Shown: positions 1 to 8,664, numbered from the stretch's first letter. The stretch is DNA of 64,000 bases from Streptomyces sp. NBC_01260 (GCF_036226405.1 NZ_CP108464.1:4898001-4962000), one strand, 5' to 3'. The notes: generated by a model from the letters alone, not told the origin. Translations and numbers: made by a program.

Positions 1-972
1 ATTCAGCAGCACCAGGCGCGTCAGCAGGCTGAGTTGCGGCAGATCCCGGTCTTTCCGCCGCCTCCGGTAGTGGAGCGCCGGTCCCGTCGCAAGGTTGCGT
101 TGATCAGTGCGGCGGTCGCGGTGGCCGTGCTGGCCGGTGTGGTGGGCGTCGGACGGCTGGGGCTCGGGCAGGGAGGCGGGGGCGGTGCGGAGGCCTTGGT
201 GCCCGCCCCTGTCGTGCGGGTGGTGCCGGGGACGACGCGGGGGCTGGGCGGCACGGTGGACCGGATCTCGGTGGCGGCCGGCAAGGATGCGCTGCCGGAG
301 CCGGGGCCGGGGCAGTTCATTTACGTCAAGAGTCAGGTGTCATGGCTCGCTTCGGAACACAACCTCAGCACCGGCGAGGAGAAGACATGGGTGCAGAAGC
401 TGCATCCGCGCGAGGTGTGGATGTCGCCGGACGGACGCAAGGGCTGGCTGATCGAGGCGGACAACGGCACCACCTCGAAGGAGGGCATGGATCTGGACAG
501 CGACGTCGAGCCCCATCTGTCCGCGCCCAGCTACGACTACCTCAAGACCTTGCCCACCGACCCGGACGCGCTGCTGAAGAAGATCTATGCCGAGACCGAG
601 GGGCTGGGCAATGGAAGGAACCAGGAGGCCTTCACCGTCATCGGTGATCTGGTGATGGAGCAGTTGATGACACCCGAGCTGACTGCCGCCCTGTACCGGG
701 CTGCCGCGAAGATTCCGGGTGTGGTGCTGGTGGACGAGGCGAAGGACGCGGAGGGGCGGAGCGGAATCGCCATAGCGCGGGTCGACGAGGAGGCGGGTGA
801 GCGCACGGAGTGGATCTTCGACGCGAAGTCGTACGACTACCTCGGTGAGCGCACGGTCCGGATTCGGGAGGCCGACGGAATAGCGGCCGGCACCGTCACC
901 GCGCGGACCGCGATCACCCAGCGGGCCGTGGTCGACGAGATGAAGGCGCTGCCGGGGACGGGCAAGGCCTAG
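1..972 (+). CDS. Membrane-anchored protein, CU044_5270-like (5' end missing)
   Basis: The reading frame is open from the first base of the window to the TAG at 970-972, so the gene almost certainly starts upstream; the TTG at 34 is only the first possible start inside the window. A basic stretch followed by one hydrophobic segment (about positions 90-170) predicts a type II membrane anchor, with a soluble extracytoplasmic domain after it. The spacing of the anchor and the end of the domain (a GVVLVDEA-type motif followed by a strand-rich tail) resemble the actinobacterial CU044_5270 family, often encoded beside ECF sigma factors. Function unknown; the family call is from memory of sequence style. 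Confidence 0.7.
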   Translation: MQQHQARQQAELRQIPVFPPPPVVERRSRRKVALISAAVAVAVLAGVVGVGRLGLGQGGGGGAEALVPAPVVRVVPGTTRGLGGTVDRISVAAGKDALPEPGPGQFIYVKSQVSWLASEHNLSTGEEKTWVQKLHPREVWMSPDGRKGWLIEADNGTTSKEGMDLDSDVEPHLSAPSYDYLKTLPTDPDALLKKIYAETEGLGNGRNQEAFTVIGDLVMEQLMTPELTAALYRAAAKIPGVVLVDEAKDAEGRSGIAIARVDEEAGERTEWIFDAKSYDYLGERTVRIREADGIAAGTVTARTAITQRAVVDEMKALPGTGKA

Positions 973-1090
973 GCGGGGAGGGGGTGAAAGTGGCAAGGAT
1001 GGGAGGTAGCCCCTGTGACAGGGGGTGGGGTGATGGGGAGGCTGCCCAGGCACCCAGGCACCCCAGACACTCCAGGTGCCGGGTGATCTC

Positions 1091-1119
1091 TTGACGGGGT
1101 GCGGGCGCGGGCATAGCGT
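1091..1119 (+). promoter_or_regulatory. Probable housekeeping (HrdB-type) promoter of the acyl-CoA synthetase gene
   Basis: TTGACG at 1091-1096 and TAGCGT at 1114-1119 are separated by 17 bases, which fits the -35/-10 arrangement of the principal Streptomyces sigma factor. Transcription would start near 1126, leaving a leader of about 30 bases before the GTG at 1157. Its position supports that start rather than the upstream GTG at 1076, which would lie ahead of the promoter. Confidence 0.55.
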
Positions 1120-1156
1120 CACGAAAGCCCTGAGCAAGCGCTTAGAAAGGTCGTTC

Positions 1157-3034
1157 GTGTCGCACACCGACCCGACTCCAGCCACACCCGCTCCCGAGCC
1201 TGCTGAAGGGGCTGAAGAGCCCGCTGCCGCTGCCGAATTCGATTCCGAGCCTGGTGCCGCCCCCGCGCCCCGGCCCCTCGCCCCCGCCGCCACCGAGGCA
1301 GCCACAGCTGTTGCCGAGGCTGCTGTCCGGGTGGAGGCCGCGCTGACCGGACCCGGGGGCCCGTTCGCCGTCGTACGTGCTGAGGACGGGCCGCAGGCGG
1401 GCTCACTCGTCTATGCGGACGGGCCCAGGACCCTCCGTGAGTTCGTGGAGACCACCTGGGCGTTCGGGGACCAGCCGTTCCTGATCGCGGGGGAACGCAG
1501 CTATTCGTACGGGGAGTTCTTCGCCGCGGCATCCGCGCTGGCGTGCCGGCTGAGCGAGACGTACGGGCTTCGGCCGGGCGACCGGGCCGTGGTGGCGATG
1601 CGCAATCACCCGGAGTGGCAGATCGCGTTCTGGGCCGTCCAGCTGGCCGGACTGGTCGCCGTCCCGCTGAACGCCTGGTGGACCGAGGAGGAGTTCACGT
1701 ATGCGCTCGACGACTCCGGACCGCGGGTGCTCCTGGTCGACGGGGAGCGGATGCCGCGGGTCGCGGCCTGGGCCCGTAGCTCCGAGGCGCGCGTGATCGT
1801 CTTTCACGACGAGGAGCGCGAGGCCCGCGGGGCGGTGCCGCCGCGCGGGGTCGAGTGGTACGAGGACCTGCCCGCGCCCGATCCCTTCGCCGCGCCGCCG
1901 GAGGTCGAGATCCGGCCCGAGGACGACGCGACGATCATCTACACCTCCGGCACCACCGGCAGGCCCAAGGGTGCCGTCGCCACACAGCTCGCCCAGGCGG
2001 GTGCCGCGCGCAATCCGCGGTTCCACGCGGCGGCCTCCGCGCTCAGCCGGGGCGTCATCCCGGGACAGGGGCCGGCGCCGGTCTCGCTGCTGACGTTCCC
2101 GTTCTTCCACGTCGCCGCGTTCACCAGCTTCTATGCCGCGATGTCGGCGGGTGGCGCACTCGTTCTGATGCGCAAGTGGGACGCGGAGGAAGCGCTGCGG
2201 CTGATCCGTGAGCACGGGGTGACGCACTACGCCGGAGTGCCGGCCACCGCGCTTCAGCTGCTCGCCGCGGCCACCCGGGAGGGAGACGGTCTGGAGAGCC
2301 TCCAGATGCTCAACACGGGCGGGGCCGCCGCTCCGCCGGATCTGGTCGCTCGGCTGACCGCCCGCTACGGCGAGCGGATCGAGCCGCGCAACGGGTACGG
2401 GTTGACCGAGACCAGTGGTGGAGTCATGGCGAATTTCGGCGAGGACTACCGGCTGCACCCGGGCAGTGTCGGCCGCCCGACCCCCACCACGGAGGTGCGC
2501 ATTGCCGGTCCGGCGGGTGACGTGCTGCCCGAGGGCGAGGTCGGCGAGCTGTGGCTGCGCGGCCAGGCGCTGGTCCGGGGCTACTGGCGGGACGAGGCGG
2601 CGACGGCGCAGGCGTTCAGCGGTGGCTGGTTCCGTACCGGAGACCTGGCGGTGGTCCACGAAGGGCGGGTCAGCGTTGTCGACCGGCTCAAGGACATGGT
2701 GATCCGCGGCGGTGAGAACGTGTACTGCGTCGAGGTCGAGGGCGTGCTGCACGACCACCCGGATGTCGAGGACGCGGCGGTTTTGGGGGTGGCCCACCCG
2801 GTGCTGGGCGAGGAGGTCGCCGCGGTCGTCCGGCTCCGCCCCGGTGCCGTCGCCACGACCGAGGACCTGCGGGCCCATGTGAGGCGGAGCCTGGCCGCGT
2901 TCAAGGTCCCGGCGCATGTGCTGGTGTCCAGGGAGCCATTGCCCCGCAACGCCACTGGAAAGATCCTCAAGCTGGAGCTGCGCGGGCCGGTCGAGCGGGA
3001 GGTGCGGGAGGCGCGGGCGGTCAGGGGCGAGTGA
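1157..3034 (+). CDS. AMP-dependent acyl-CoA synthetase/ligase
   Basis: This 625-residue ANL-superfamily enzyme should adenylate a carboxylic acid with ATP and transfer it to CoA. Diagnostic motifs are the P-loop TSGTTGRPKG near residue 262, YGLTET near 413, GWFRTGD before the C-terminal lid, and the catalytic lysine in NATGKIL near 601. The first 60 residues are Ala/Pro/Glu-rich and probably disordered, an unusual extension for the family. The GTG at 1157 is chosen because AGAAAGG precedes it by six bases and a promoter ends just upstream. The substrate cannot be read from the sequence; long-chain or aromatic acids are both possible. Its last 14 bases overlap the convergent protease gene. Confidence 0.9.
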   Translation: MSHTDPTPATPAPEPAEGAEEPAAAAEFDSEPGAAPAPRPLAPAATEAATAVAEAAVRVEAALTGPGGPFAVVRAEDGPQAGSLVYADGPRTLREFVETTWAFGDQPFLIAGERSYSYGEFFAAASALACRLSETYGLRPGDRAVVAMRNHPEWQIAFWAVQLAGLVAVPLNAWWTEEEFTYALDDSGPRVLLVDGERMPRVAAWARSSEARVIVFHDEEREARGAVPPRGVEWYEDLPAPDPFAAPPEVEIRPEDDATIIYTSGTTGRPKGAVATQLAQAGAARNPRFHAAASALSRGVIPGQGPAPVSLLTFPFFHVAAFTSFYAAMSAGGALVLMRKWDAEEALRLIREHGVTHYAGVPATALQLLAAATREGDGLESLQMLNTGGAAAPPDLVARLTARYGERIEPRNGYGLTETSGGVMANFGEDYRLHPGSVGRPTPTTEVRIAGPAGDVLPEGEVGELWLRGQALVRGYWRDEAATAQAFSGGWFRTGDLAVVHEGRVSVVDRLKDMVIRGGENVYCVEVEGVLHDHPDVEDAAVLGVAHPVLGEEVAAVVRLRPGAVATTEDLRAHVRRSLAAFKVPAHVLVSREPLPRNATGKILKLELRGPVEREVREARAVRGE

Positions 3035-4298
3035 CCCGTACCCGGTAGTTCCCCTTGGCCTCCTTGTCGACCACCGATATGCGTATCCCGCTGGCCTGGT
3101 CGGTGAAGGTCTGGCCGGGCTGGAACGGGGCGTCGGAGAGTTCGGCGTGCACATTGGGCAGCCGGGTGCAGCCGCTGCTGTCCTTGGTGCTGTCCGCGAC
3201 GGAGATGGGCCCCTGGCCGGTGTCGATGTCCGAGCTCACCTTGTAGATCAGTACGCCGGGGCGGCAGACCGCTTGATCGTTGCCCGACTGGGTCCGTACC
3301 TCCACCGCAAAGCCGGACTCCGCGGTCAGCGGCACGAACGCCAGCTTCGGGCCGCCGCGGGTGGCCAGCGGCTCGAGGACGTGGTCGCTGGTGCCGGTCC
3401 CGGAGGCGCAGCTGATCTGGCTGTCGTCCAGCCAGCCGAGCTTCCACTTGTGCCAGCCCAGCAGGTCGTTGTTGGCGCCCCAGTCCTCGGACATGATGTC
3501 CCAGTGCCCGACGGAGCCGCCGCCCTGCATCGTGTAGAGGTCGGGCAGGCCGAAGACGTGGCCGTTCTCGTGCGGGAGGACGCGGTATCCGTTCTGGGCG
3601 TACGACCCCGAGCCGTCGTCCTGCCGGCTGTAGATGAAGGACGTGTTGGCGAGCGGCACGCCGTCCGCGTACGGGGCGTCGTTGTTGCCCGAGAAGGTCA
3701 CGGACAGCACGGTGTCCAGGGCGGAGGGTCCGGCGTTCGGGCTGACGAGAATGTTGACCAGGTCGTACGCGCTGAAGTCCACCTTCGGGTCGGCGGCGGC
3801 GACTATGTCCTTGACGAGGTGGCGGTAGCCCGGTTCGTACGGTGATCCACGCTCGATCCCGTATCCCGAGAACGGCAGCGGCATCCGCAGCCAGGACTTC
3901 ACCGGGGCCTCCGGCACGTAGGTGAGCCGCCCGTACGAGCTGGTGCGGAACCAGTCGGTGGTCTGCGGGAAGAATTCGGCGAGCCGGTCCATGGCCGGCT
4001 CCTTCCCCGGCGCGTCCGGGAAGTCGACCATCAGATTGAGTGCGTGGATCTGACCGGTGGAGCGGGCGTAGCCCGGCTGTGTCGGCATGCCCTCCGACAT
4101 TTGTACGCCCATGGTCGACGAGATCCGGCACGGGCCGATCCCGGCCGGTCCGGTGCTGGACACCGGACCGGCGGAGGCCCGGCTGGGAAGGGGGAGCGTG
4201 TTGCTGGCCGAGGCCAGCGCCGCGATGACCAGGGCTGTTGCCGCGCCAAGGGCGACCGGGTGACGGTGCTTGCGTATCCGGTGGCGGGGCTGCTGCAT
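3021..4298 (-). CDS. Secreted M6-family (immune inhibitor A-like) metalloprotease
   Basis: The 425-residue product begins with a basic, then hydrophobic stretch and an AxA-like site (about residues 1-43), a Sec-type signal peptide. The zinc-binding motif HENGH is at 243-247, followed by VFGLPD, whose Asp fits the M6 third-ligand region. The C-terminal half (from about 290) is probably a beta-rich accessory domain. The enzyme is predicted to be an extracellular Zn endopeptidase. It faces the TetR gene across a 329-base spacer holding a Crp-like palindrome at 4425-4442, 127 bases upstream of this start. The 3' end overlaps the convergent ligase gene by 14 bases. Confidence 0.88.
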   Translation of the reverse strand: MQQPRHRIRKHRHPVALGAATALVIAALASASNTLPLPSRASAGPVSSTGPAGIGPCRISSTMGVQMSEGMPTQPGYARSTGQIHALNLMVDFPDAPGKEPAMDRLAEFFPQTTDWFRTSSYGRLTYVPEAPVKSWLRMPLPFSGYGIERGSPYEPGYRHLVKDIVAAADPKVDFSAYDLVNILVSPNAGPSALDTVLSVTFSGNNDAPYADGVPLANTSFIYSRQDDGSGSYAQNGYRVLPHENGHVFGLPDLYTMQGGGSVGHWDIMSEDWGANNDLLGWHKWKLGWLDDSQISCASGTGTSDHVLEPLATRGGPKLAFVPLTAESGFAVEVRTQSGNDQAVCRPGVLIYKVSSDIDTGQGPISVADSTKDSSGCTRLPNVHAELSDAPFQPGQTFTDQASGIRISVVDKEAKGNYRVRVTRP

Positions 4299-4424
4299 GG
4301 AGCCGCCTTCGGGGCCGCGGCAGCCGGCCGACCCTGGCTGCGCTCTGCCGATCAGCCTGTGACGGGTGGTACGGCGCCGCGCGTTGGGTGCGCCGAAGGG
4401 GTGGGATTTTCCCGCTTCAAGGTG

Positions 4425-4442
4425 ATGTGACGTAGGTCACAT
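4425..4442. promoter_or_regulatory. Crp-like palindrome
   Basis: ATGTGACGTAGGTCACAT is a perfect 7-4-7 inverted repeat. It matches TGTGA-N6-TCACA and also GTG-N6-GNCAC, the motif reported for Streptomyces Crp as I recall it. It lies between the divergent protease and TetR genes, nearer the protease. Confidence 0.6.
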
Positions 4443-4458
4443 TGGGTCGGGAAATAAC

Positions 4459-4515
4459 CGGGGATCCTTTCCCCGTTTGAACCTGTGTCTCTGCGAAGCG
4501 GGGAAATGCTCCCCG
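4459..4515. promoter_or_regulatory. Paired operator upstream of the TetR gene
   Basis: Two perfect copies of CGGGGA-N5-TCCCCG occur at 4459-4475 and 4499-4515, with centres 40 bases apart (about four helical turns). The longer flanks AACCGGGGA...TTTCCCCG are also arranged as an inverted pair. The most economical reading is an autoregulatory TetR operator, but binding by another regulator is possible. Confidence 0.55.
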
Positions 4516-4627
4516 GTTACGCGGAGGGGTCGCCCGAGTAACGCACGCACGAACACGCACGAACAGCACGGACCGCAAGAGCAGTCGGAAGGTCGGCCGG
4601 AAGGCCAGGAAGAGAAGGAGTGCCGTC

Positions 4628-5290
4628 GTGGACACCGTCGCCCGTACCGCCGCCGGAACCGCGCAGCCGCGTACACCCCGCCCGCGGGCCGACGCGCTGC
4701 GCAACCGGGAGCGGATCGTGACGGCCGCGCGCGAGATGTTCGTCGAGTTCGGGCCGGATGTGCCGCTCGACGAGGTCGCCCGCCGCGCGGGTGTCGGCAA
4801 CGCCACGCTCTACCGGAACTTCCCCGACCGGGCCGCACTGACCCATGAGGTCGTCCTCGCGGTCACCTCTCGCACCACCGATCGCGCCGAGGAAGCCGCG
4901 AACGATGAGGGAGACCCCTTCATTGCGCTCAGTCGCTTCGTGCACGCGGCGGCCGACGAACGGATCGGTGCGCTGTGCCCGATGCTGTCCGGCGGCTTCG
5001 ACAAGGACCATCCCGAACTGCTCGCCGAGCGGCGACGCCTCGAAGAGGCCGTCGAAGGACTCGTCGGGCGTGCCATGTCCGCGGGGCGCCTGCGTACCGA
5101 CATCGCCGTCGGTGACGTACTGGTCGCCCTCTCCCAGCTCACCCGGCCGCTGCCAGGCACTGCCTGTATGAACATCGACCGGTTCACCCACCGCCACATC
5201 CAGGTGTTCCTGGACGGTCTGGAGGCCCCGGCCCGGTCCCGACTGACCGGAACGGCGGCGACTTTGGAGGATCTGCGGCGCCGGACATGA
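4628..5290 (+). CDS. TetR/AcrR family transcriptional regulator
   Basis: The 220-residue protein has an N-terminal TetR helix-turn-helix (about residues 25-70; DEVARRAGVGNATLYRNF is characteristic) and a C-terminal ligand/dimerisation domain of the kind found next to drug exporters. AAGGAG at 4615-4620 lies seven bases before the GTG start. The next gene on the same strand, 270 bases on, is a DHA2 exporter, so this regulator probably represses it and itself, using the CGGGGA-N5-TCCCCG pair upstream or the repeat-rich spacer downstream. The inducer is unknown. Confidence 0.9.
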   Translation: MDTVARTAAGTAQPRTPRPRADALRNRERIVTAAREMFVEFGPDVPLDEVARRAGVGNATLYRNFPDRAALTHEVVLAVTSRTTDRAEEAANDEGDPFIALSRFVHAAADERIGALCPMLSGGFDKDHPELLAERRRLEEAVEGLVGRAMSAGRLRTDIAVGDVLVALSQLTRPLPGTACMNIDRFTHRHIQVFLDGLEAPARSRLTGTAATLEDLRRRT

Positions 5291-5551
5291 CCATCGCGCC
5301 GGGCTCCTGAGACGGCTGCCCGGCCGCGCGTCCGCCACGCCTCGACCACCCCTTTCGTCCCGACCCACGCCCGACCCACGCCCGGTCCGCGCCTGGTCCG
5401 CGCCTGGCCCAGGCCCTCACCGAGCTTCTCCGAGCCTTCTCCCCCGCATTCCGGTCCACGACCGCTTTCCCGGTTGACGACCACATCCACGGTTCACGAC
5501 CGCTTTCACGGTTCACGGTTCACGACTTCGCGCGCCCGAGCGCGCTCTTAG
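5291..5551. repeat. Repeat-rich spacer between TetR and exporter genes
   Basis: The spacer carries CGACCCACGCC twice in tandem (5361-5382), then GGTCCGCGCCT twice in tandem (5384-5405), and further on four variants of GGTT(C/G)ACGAC between 5472 and 5526. No gene is supportable here. The GGTTCACGAC copies lie just upstream of the exporter and could be regulator-binding half-sites; the 11-base duplications look like replication slippage. Confidence 0.45.
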
Positions 5552-5563
5552 GTGGCTACTCCC

Positions 5564-7108
5564 ATGTCAAAAACACCTGATATACGACTCCCTGATCCGA
5601 GTCGCTGGAAGGCGCTGGCGTTCATCGCGCTCGCTCAGCTGATGGTCGTGCTCGATGCCACGATCGTGAACATCGCGCTGCCGCACGCCCAGACGGACCT
5701 GGGCATCACGGATGCCAACAAGCAGTGGGTCATCACGGCCTACGCCCTCGCCTTCGGCGGACTGCTGCTCTTCGGAGGCCGGATCGCCGATCTCTGGGGC
5801 CGTAAGCGCACCTTCGTCGTCGGTCTGATCGGCTTCGCCCTGGCCTCGGCGCTCGGCGGAGCGGCTCAGAACCAGGGCATGCTCTTCGGCTCGCGCGCAC
5901 TCCAGGGTGTGTTCGGCGCCCTGCTCGCCCCTGCGGCGCTCTCGCTGCTCGCGGTGATGTTCACCGACGCCAAGGAGCGCGCCAAGGCGTTCGGCATCTA
6001 CGGTGCGATCGCCGGTGGTGGTGGCGCCGTCGGCCTGATCCTCGGCGGCTTCCTCACCCAGACGCTGAACTGGCGCTGGACCTTCTTCGTCAACATCCCG
6101 TTCGCGATCGTCGCCGCCGTCGGCGCGTACTTCGTGATCCGTGAGCCGGTCGGCAGCCGCAACCGTTCCTCGCTCGACATTCCGGGCGTCGTCCTGTCCG
6201 CGCTGGGTCTGGTCTCGCTGGTGTACGGATTCACCCGCGTCGAGTCCAGCGGCTGGTCGGACCCGCTGACCATCGGCACGTTCGTCGCCTCCGCCGTGCT
6301 GCTGCTGGCCTTCGTTCTGACCGAGTCCAGGGTCAAGTCGCCGCTGCTCCCGCTGCGCGTCGTGATGGACCGCAACCGCGGTGGTGTCTACCTCTCGCTG
6401 GGCCTGGCCATCATCGCGATGTTCGGCCTGTTCCTCTTCCTCACGTACTACCTGCAGGTCGTCCAGGGCTTCTCGCCGATCAAGACCGGTTTCGCCTTCC
6501 TCCCGATGATCGCGGGAATGATCACCGGTTCGACGCAGATCGGCGCCCGGCTGATGACCCGGGTCCCGGCCCGCATGCTGATGGGCCCCGGCTTCCTGAC
6601 CGCCGCCATCGGCATGCTGCTGCTCACGCAGCTGGAGATCGACTCGTCCTACGCGGCGGTCATCCTGCCGGGGCAGCTCCTGCTGGGTCTGGGCATGGGT
6701 ACGGCGTTCATGCCCGCCATGTCGCTGGCCACGCACGGTATCGAGCCGCGTGACGCGGGTGTCGCCTCCGCGATGGTCAACACCTCGCAGCAGGTCGGTG
6801 GTGCGATCGGTACGGCGCTGCTCAACACCATCGCCGCCTCGGCCGCCACGGCGTACGCCACCTCGCACGCCGCGCTCGGTGCCACCGACCCGGAGCTGCT
6901 GAAGCTCCAGTCGATGGTGCACGGCTTCACCGGCGCCATCTGGTGGGCCGTCGGCATCCTGGTGGTGGCCTCCGCGATCGCGGTGACCTTCATCAACGCC
7001 GGCCGTCCCTCGTCGATCACGACGTCCGGTGGTACCGGCTCCGGCTCCGGTTCAGGCTCCGCCGACGGTGTCGAGGACGAGTTCAAGATCCCGGTCGTCG
7101 CTCACTGA
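5564..7108 (+). CDS. DHA2-family (EmrB/QacA) MFS drug exporter
   Basis: The 514-residue integral membrane protein has the 14-helix architecture of DHA2 proton-drug antiporters. LDATIVNIALP in the first helix and GRIADLWGRKR in the first cytoplasmic loop are family motifs. The C-terminus carries a Gly/Ser-rich linker and an acidic tail. I prefer the ATG at 5564, since AGGTGG at 5550-5555 is an eight-base-spaced ribosome site; the GTG at 5552 overlaps that site. A strong hairpin follows. The upstream TetR gene is the likely local regulator. Substrates cannot be inferred. Confidence 0.92.
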   Translation: MSKTPDIRLPDPSRWKALAFIALAQLMVVLDATIVNIALPHAQTDLGITDANKQWVITAYALAFGGLLLFGGRIADLWGRKRTFVVGLIGFALASALGGAAQNQGMLFGSRALQGVFGALLAPAALSLLAVMFTDAKERAKAFGIYGAIAGGGGAVGLILGGFLTQTLNWRWTFFVNIPFAIVAAVGAYFVIREPVGSRNRSSLDIPGVVLSALGLVSLVYGFTRVESSGWSDPLTIGTFVASAVLLLAFVLTESRVKSPLLPLRVVMDRNRGGVYLSLGLAIIAMFGLFLFLTYYLQVVQGFSPIKTGFAFLPMIAGMITGSTQIGARLMTRVPARMLMGPGFLTAAIGMLLLTQLEIDSSYAAVILPGQLLLGLGMGTAFMPAMSLATHGIEPRDAGVASAMVNTSQQVGGAIGTALLNTIAASAATAYATSHAALGATDPELLKLQSMVHGFTGAIWWAVGILVVASAIAVTFINAGRPSSITTSGGTGSGSGSGSADGVEDEFKIPVVAH

Positions 7109-7151
7109 GCCACCTTGAGCCATCCAGAGCCATCTGGAGCCGCCTCACAGG

Positions 7152-7190
7152 CCTCTGCCCCGGTTCCGTTCGGCGGAACCGGGGCAGAGG
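7152..7190. terminator. Bidirectional hairpin terminator
   Basis: A perfect 17-base-pair stem (7152-7168 with 7174-7190) closes on the loop TTCGG. It lies between the convergent exporter and MarR genes and can end both transcripts. Confidence 0.8.
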
Positions 7191-7210
7191 TGCGTGCGGT
7201 GGGCGGTGGG

Positions 7211-7723
7211 TCAGCGGAGCCAGGGCAGATCGGCGTTCGTGCCCTCCGGCTGCAGTCCGGCCGCGATGACCTGCATGATCTCGCCGAGCGAGCGCACCTG
7301 CTCGGGGGTGAGCCGGTCGAACATGGCCTGGCGTACGGCGCTGACGTGGCCCGGTGCCGAGCGCTGGAGCATCTCGTGGCCCTCGTCGGTGAGGACCGCG
7401 TTCTGGCCGCGCTTGTCGGACGGGCAGTCCTCGCGGCGCACCCAGCCGCTCTTCTCCAGCCGGGCGACGGCGTGTGAGAGCCGGGAGCGGGTGATCTTGG
7501 CGTCCTTGGCCAGCTCCGTCATCCGCTTCTGGCGGCGGGGCGCCTGGGACAGCTGGACGAGCAGTCCGTAGTAGATGTGCGGCATACCGGCATCGCGCTG
7601 CAACTGGCGGTCGAGGTGATCCTCCAGCAGCGTGGTGGCGTGGAGGTACGCCCGCCACACGCTCTGTTCTTCGTCGGTGAGCCAGCGCGGCGCACCGGTG
7701 GATGCCGTGGTCATGTACTCCAC
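7211..7723 (-). CDS. MarR-family transcriptional regulator
   Basis: The 170-residue protein matches winged-helix MarR proteins: a dimerisation helix, recognition helix region around ITRSRLSHAVARLEKSGWV, and a wing with EDCPSDKRGQNAVLTDEG. It is transcribed away from a LigB-type dioxygenase, an arrangement that usually means the MarR protein represses both and is released by a phenolic or oxidised ligand. Two CTTGAA-type repeats lie in the spacer just upstream of its start. Confidence 0.9.
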   Translation of the reverse strand: MEYMTTASTGAPRWLTDEEQSVWRAYLHATTLLEDHLDRQLQRDAGMPHIYYGLLVQLSQAPRRQKRMTELAKDAKITRSRLSHAVARLEKSGWVRREDCPSDKRGQNAVLTDEGHEMLQRSAPGHVSAVRQAMFDRLTPEQVRSLGEIMQVIAAGLQPEGTNADLPWLR

Positions 7724-7736
7724 TGTACGACCTTTT

Positions 7737-7794
7737 CTTGAAAGTTGAACTAGATAGAGCTAAGGTCTCCGAACATGGGAACTTGAAGGTTAAA
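7737..7794. promoter_or_regulatory. Candidate MarR operator repeats
   Basis: CTTGAAAGTTGAA at 7737-7749 and CTTGAAGGTTAAA at 7782-7794 agree at 11 of 13 bases and are 45 bases apart as direct repeats. The first includes the odd palindrome AGTTGAACT. The spacer is noticeably A+T-rich for this genome, as expected for two facing promoters. Confidence 0.5.
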
Positions 7795-7857
7795 GAAGTG
7801 TTCCTTCTGAAGGCCCAGTAGAAGACTTACCTTGAGCAGCAGCGGATGGGGAGTGCC

Positions 7858-8640
7858 ATGACAGTCACTGCGGAGCGCATGCCCGCCCTCTACCTCTCCC
7901 ACGGCGCCCCGCCGCTGGCCGACGACCCGGTCTGGCCCGGTGAGCTGGCCGCCTGGTCCGCCGGGCTGCCGCGGCCCACCGCCGTTCTGATGGTCTCGGC
8001 CCACTGGGAGGAGGCCCCGCTCGCTCTCGGCTCCACCGAGACGATTCCGCTCGTCTACGACTTCTGGGGCTTCCCCGAGCACTACTACCAGGTGCGGTAC
8101 GCCGCGCCGGGCGCCCCGCGACTGGCCGAGAGCGTCCGGAAGCTGCTGCGCGGCGCCGGTACGCCGGTCCAGGACATCCCGGACCGCGGGCTCGATCACG
8201 GGGCCTACGTCCCGCTGGTGGAGATGTTCCCGGAGGCCGACATCCCGGTGCTGCAGATCTCCATGCCGACGCTGGACCCGCAGAAGCTGATGGACATCGG
8301 ACGCAAGCTCGCGCCACTGCGCGACGAGGGCGTCCTGATCGTCGGCAGCGGCTTCTTCACCCACAACCTGGCCGCCCTGCGGCATCAGGGCGGTGGCACC
8401 CCCGGCTGGTCGGCGGAGTTCGACGACTGGGGGAGCCGCGCACTGCAGGCGCAGGACATCGACGCGCTGCTGGACTTCGAGAACAAGTCCCCGGCGGGCC
8501 GGCTCGCCCATCCGCGCACCGAGCACTTCGCCCCGCTCTTCGTGACGCTGGGCGCCGCGGAGCACGATCTCGACCGGGGGCGCAGCGTGATCGACGGATT
8601 CTGGATGGGACTGGCCAAGCGCTCGCTGCAGTACGGCTAG
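7858..8640 (+). CDS. Class III extradiol dioxygenase (LigB/DODA type)
   Basis: The 260-residue protein is a non-haem-iron LigB-superfamily dioxygenase resembling plant/bacterial 4,5-DOPA extradiol dioxygenases. Visible motifs are LSHGAPP at the N-terminus, SAHWEE, LDHGAYVPL with its metal-ligand His, and GSGFFTHNL. Its usual reaction is ring opening of catechols or aminophenols, but several homologues in MarR-linked pairs act in stress responses, so the substrate is uncertain. The ATG at 7858 follows GGGGAG by four bases; an ATG at 7846 is less well placed. A hairpin terminator follows. Confidence 0.85.
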   Translation: MTVTAERMPALYLSHGAPPLADDPVWPGELAAWSAGLPRPTAVLMVSAHWEEAPLALGSTETIPLVYDFWGFPEHYYQVRYAAPGAPRLAESVRKLLRGAGTPVQDIPDRGLDHGAYVPLVEMFPEADIPVLQISMPTLDPQKLMDIGRKLAPLRDEGVLIVGSGFFTHNLAALRHQGGGTPGWSAEFDDWGSRALQAQDIDALLDFENKSPAGRLAHPRTEHFAPLFVTLGAAEHDLDRGRSVIDGFWMGLAKRSLQYG

Positions 8641-8664
8641 GGCGACCGGGACCCCGCAGCCCGC

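Noticed and set aside
2581..4131. 516-codon minus frame overlapping ligase and protease
   Set aside because: Out of frame with both supported genes and lacks motifs.
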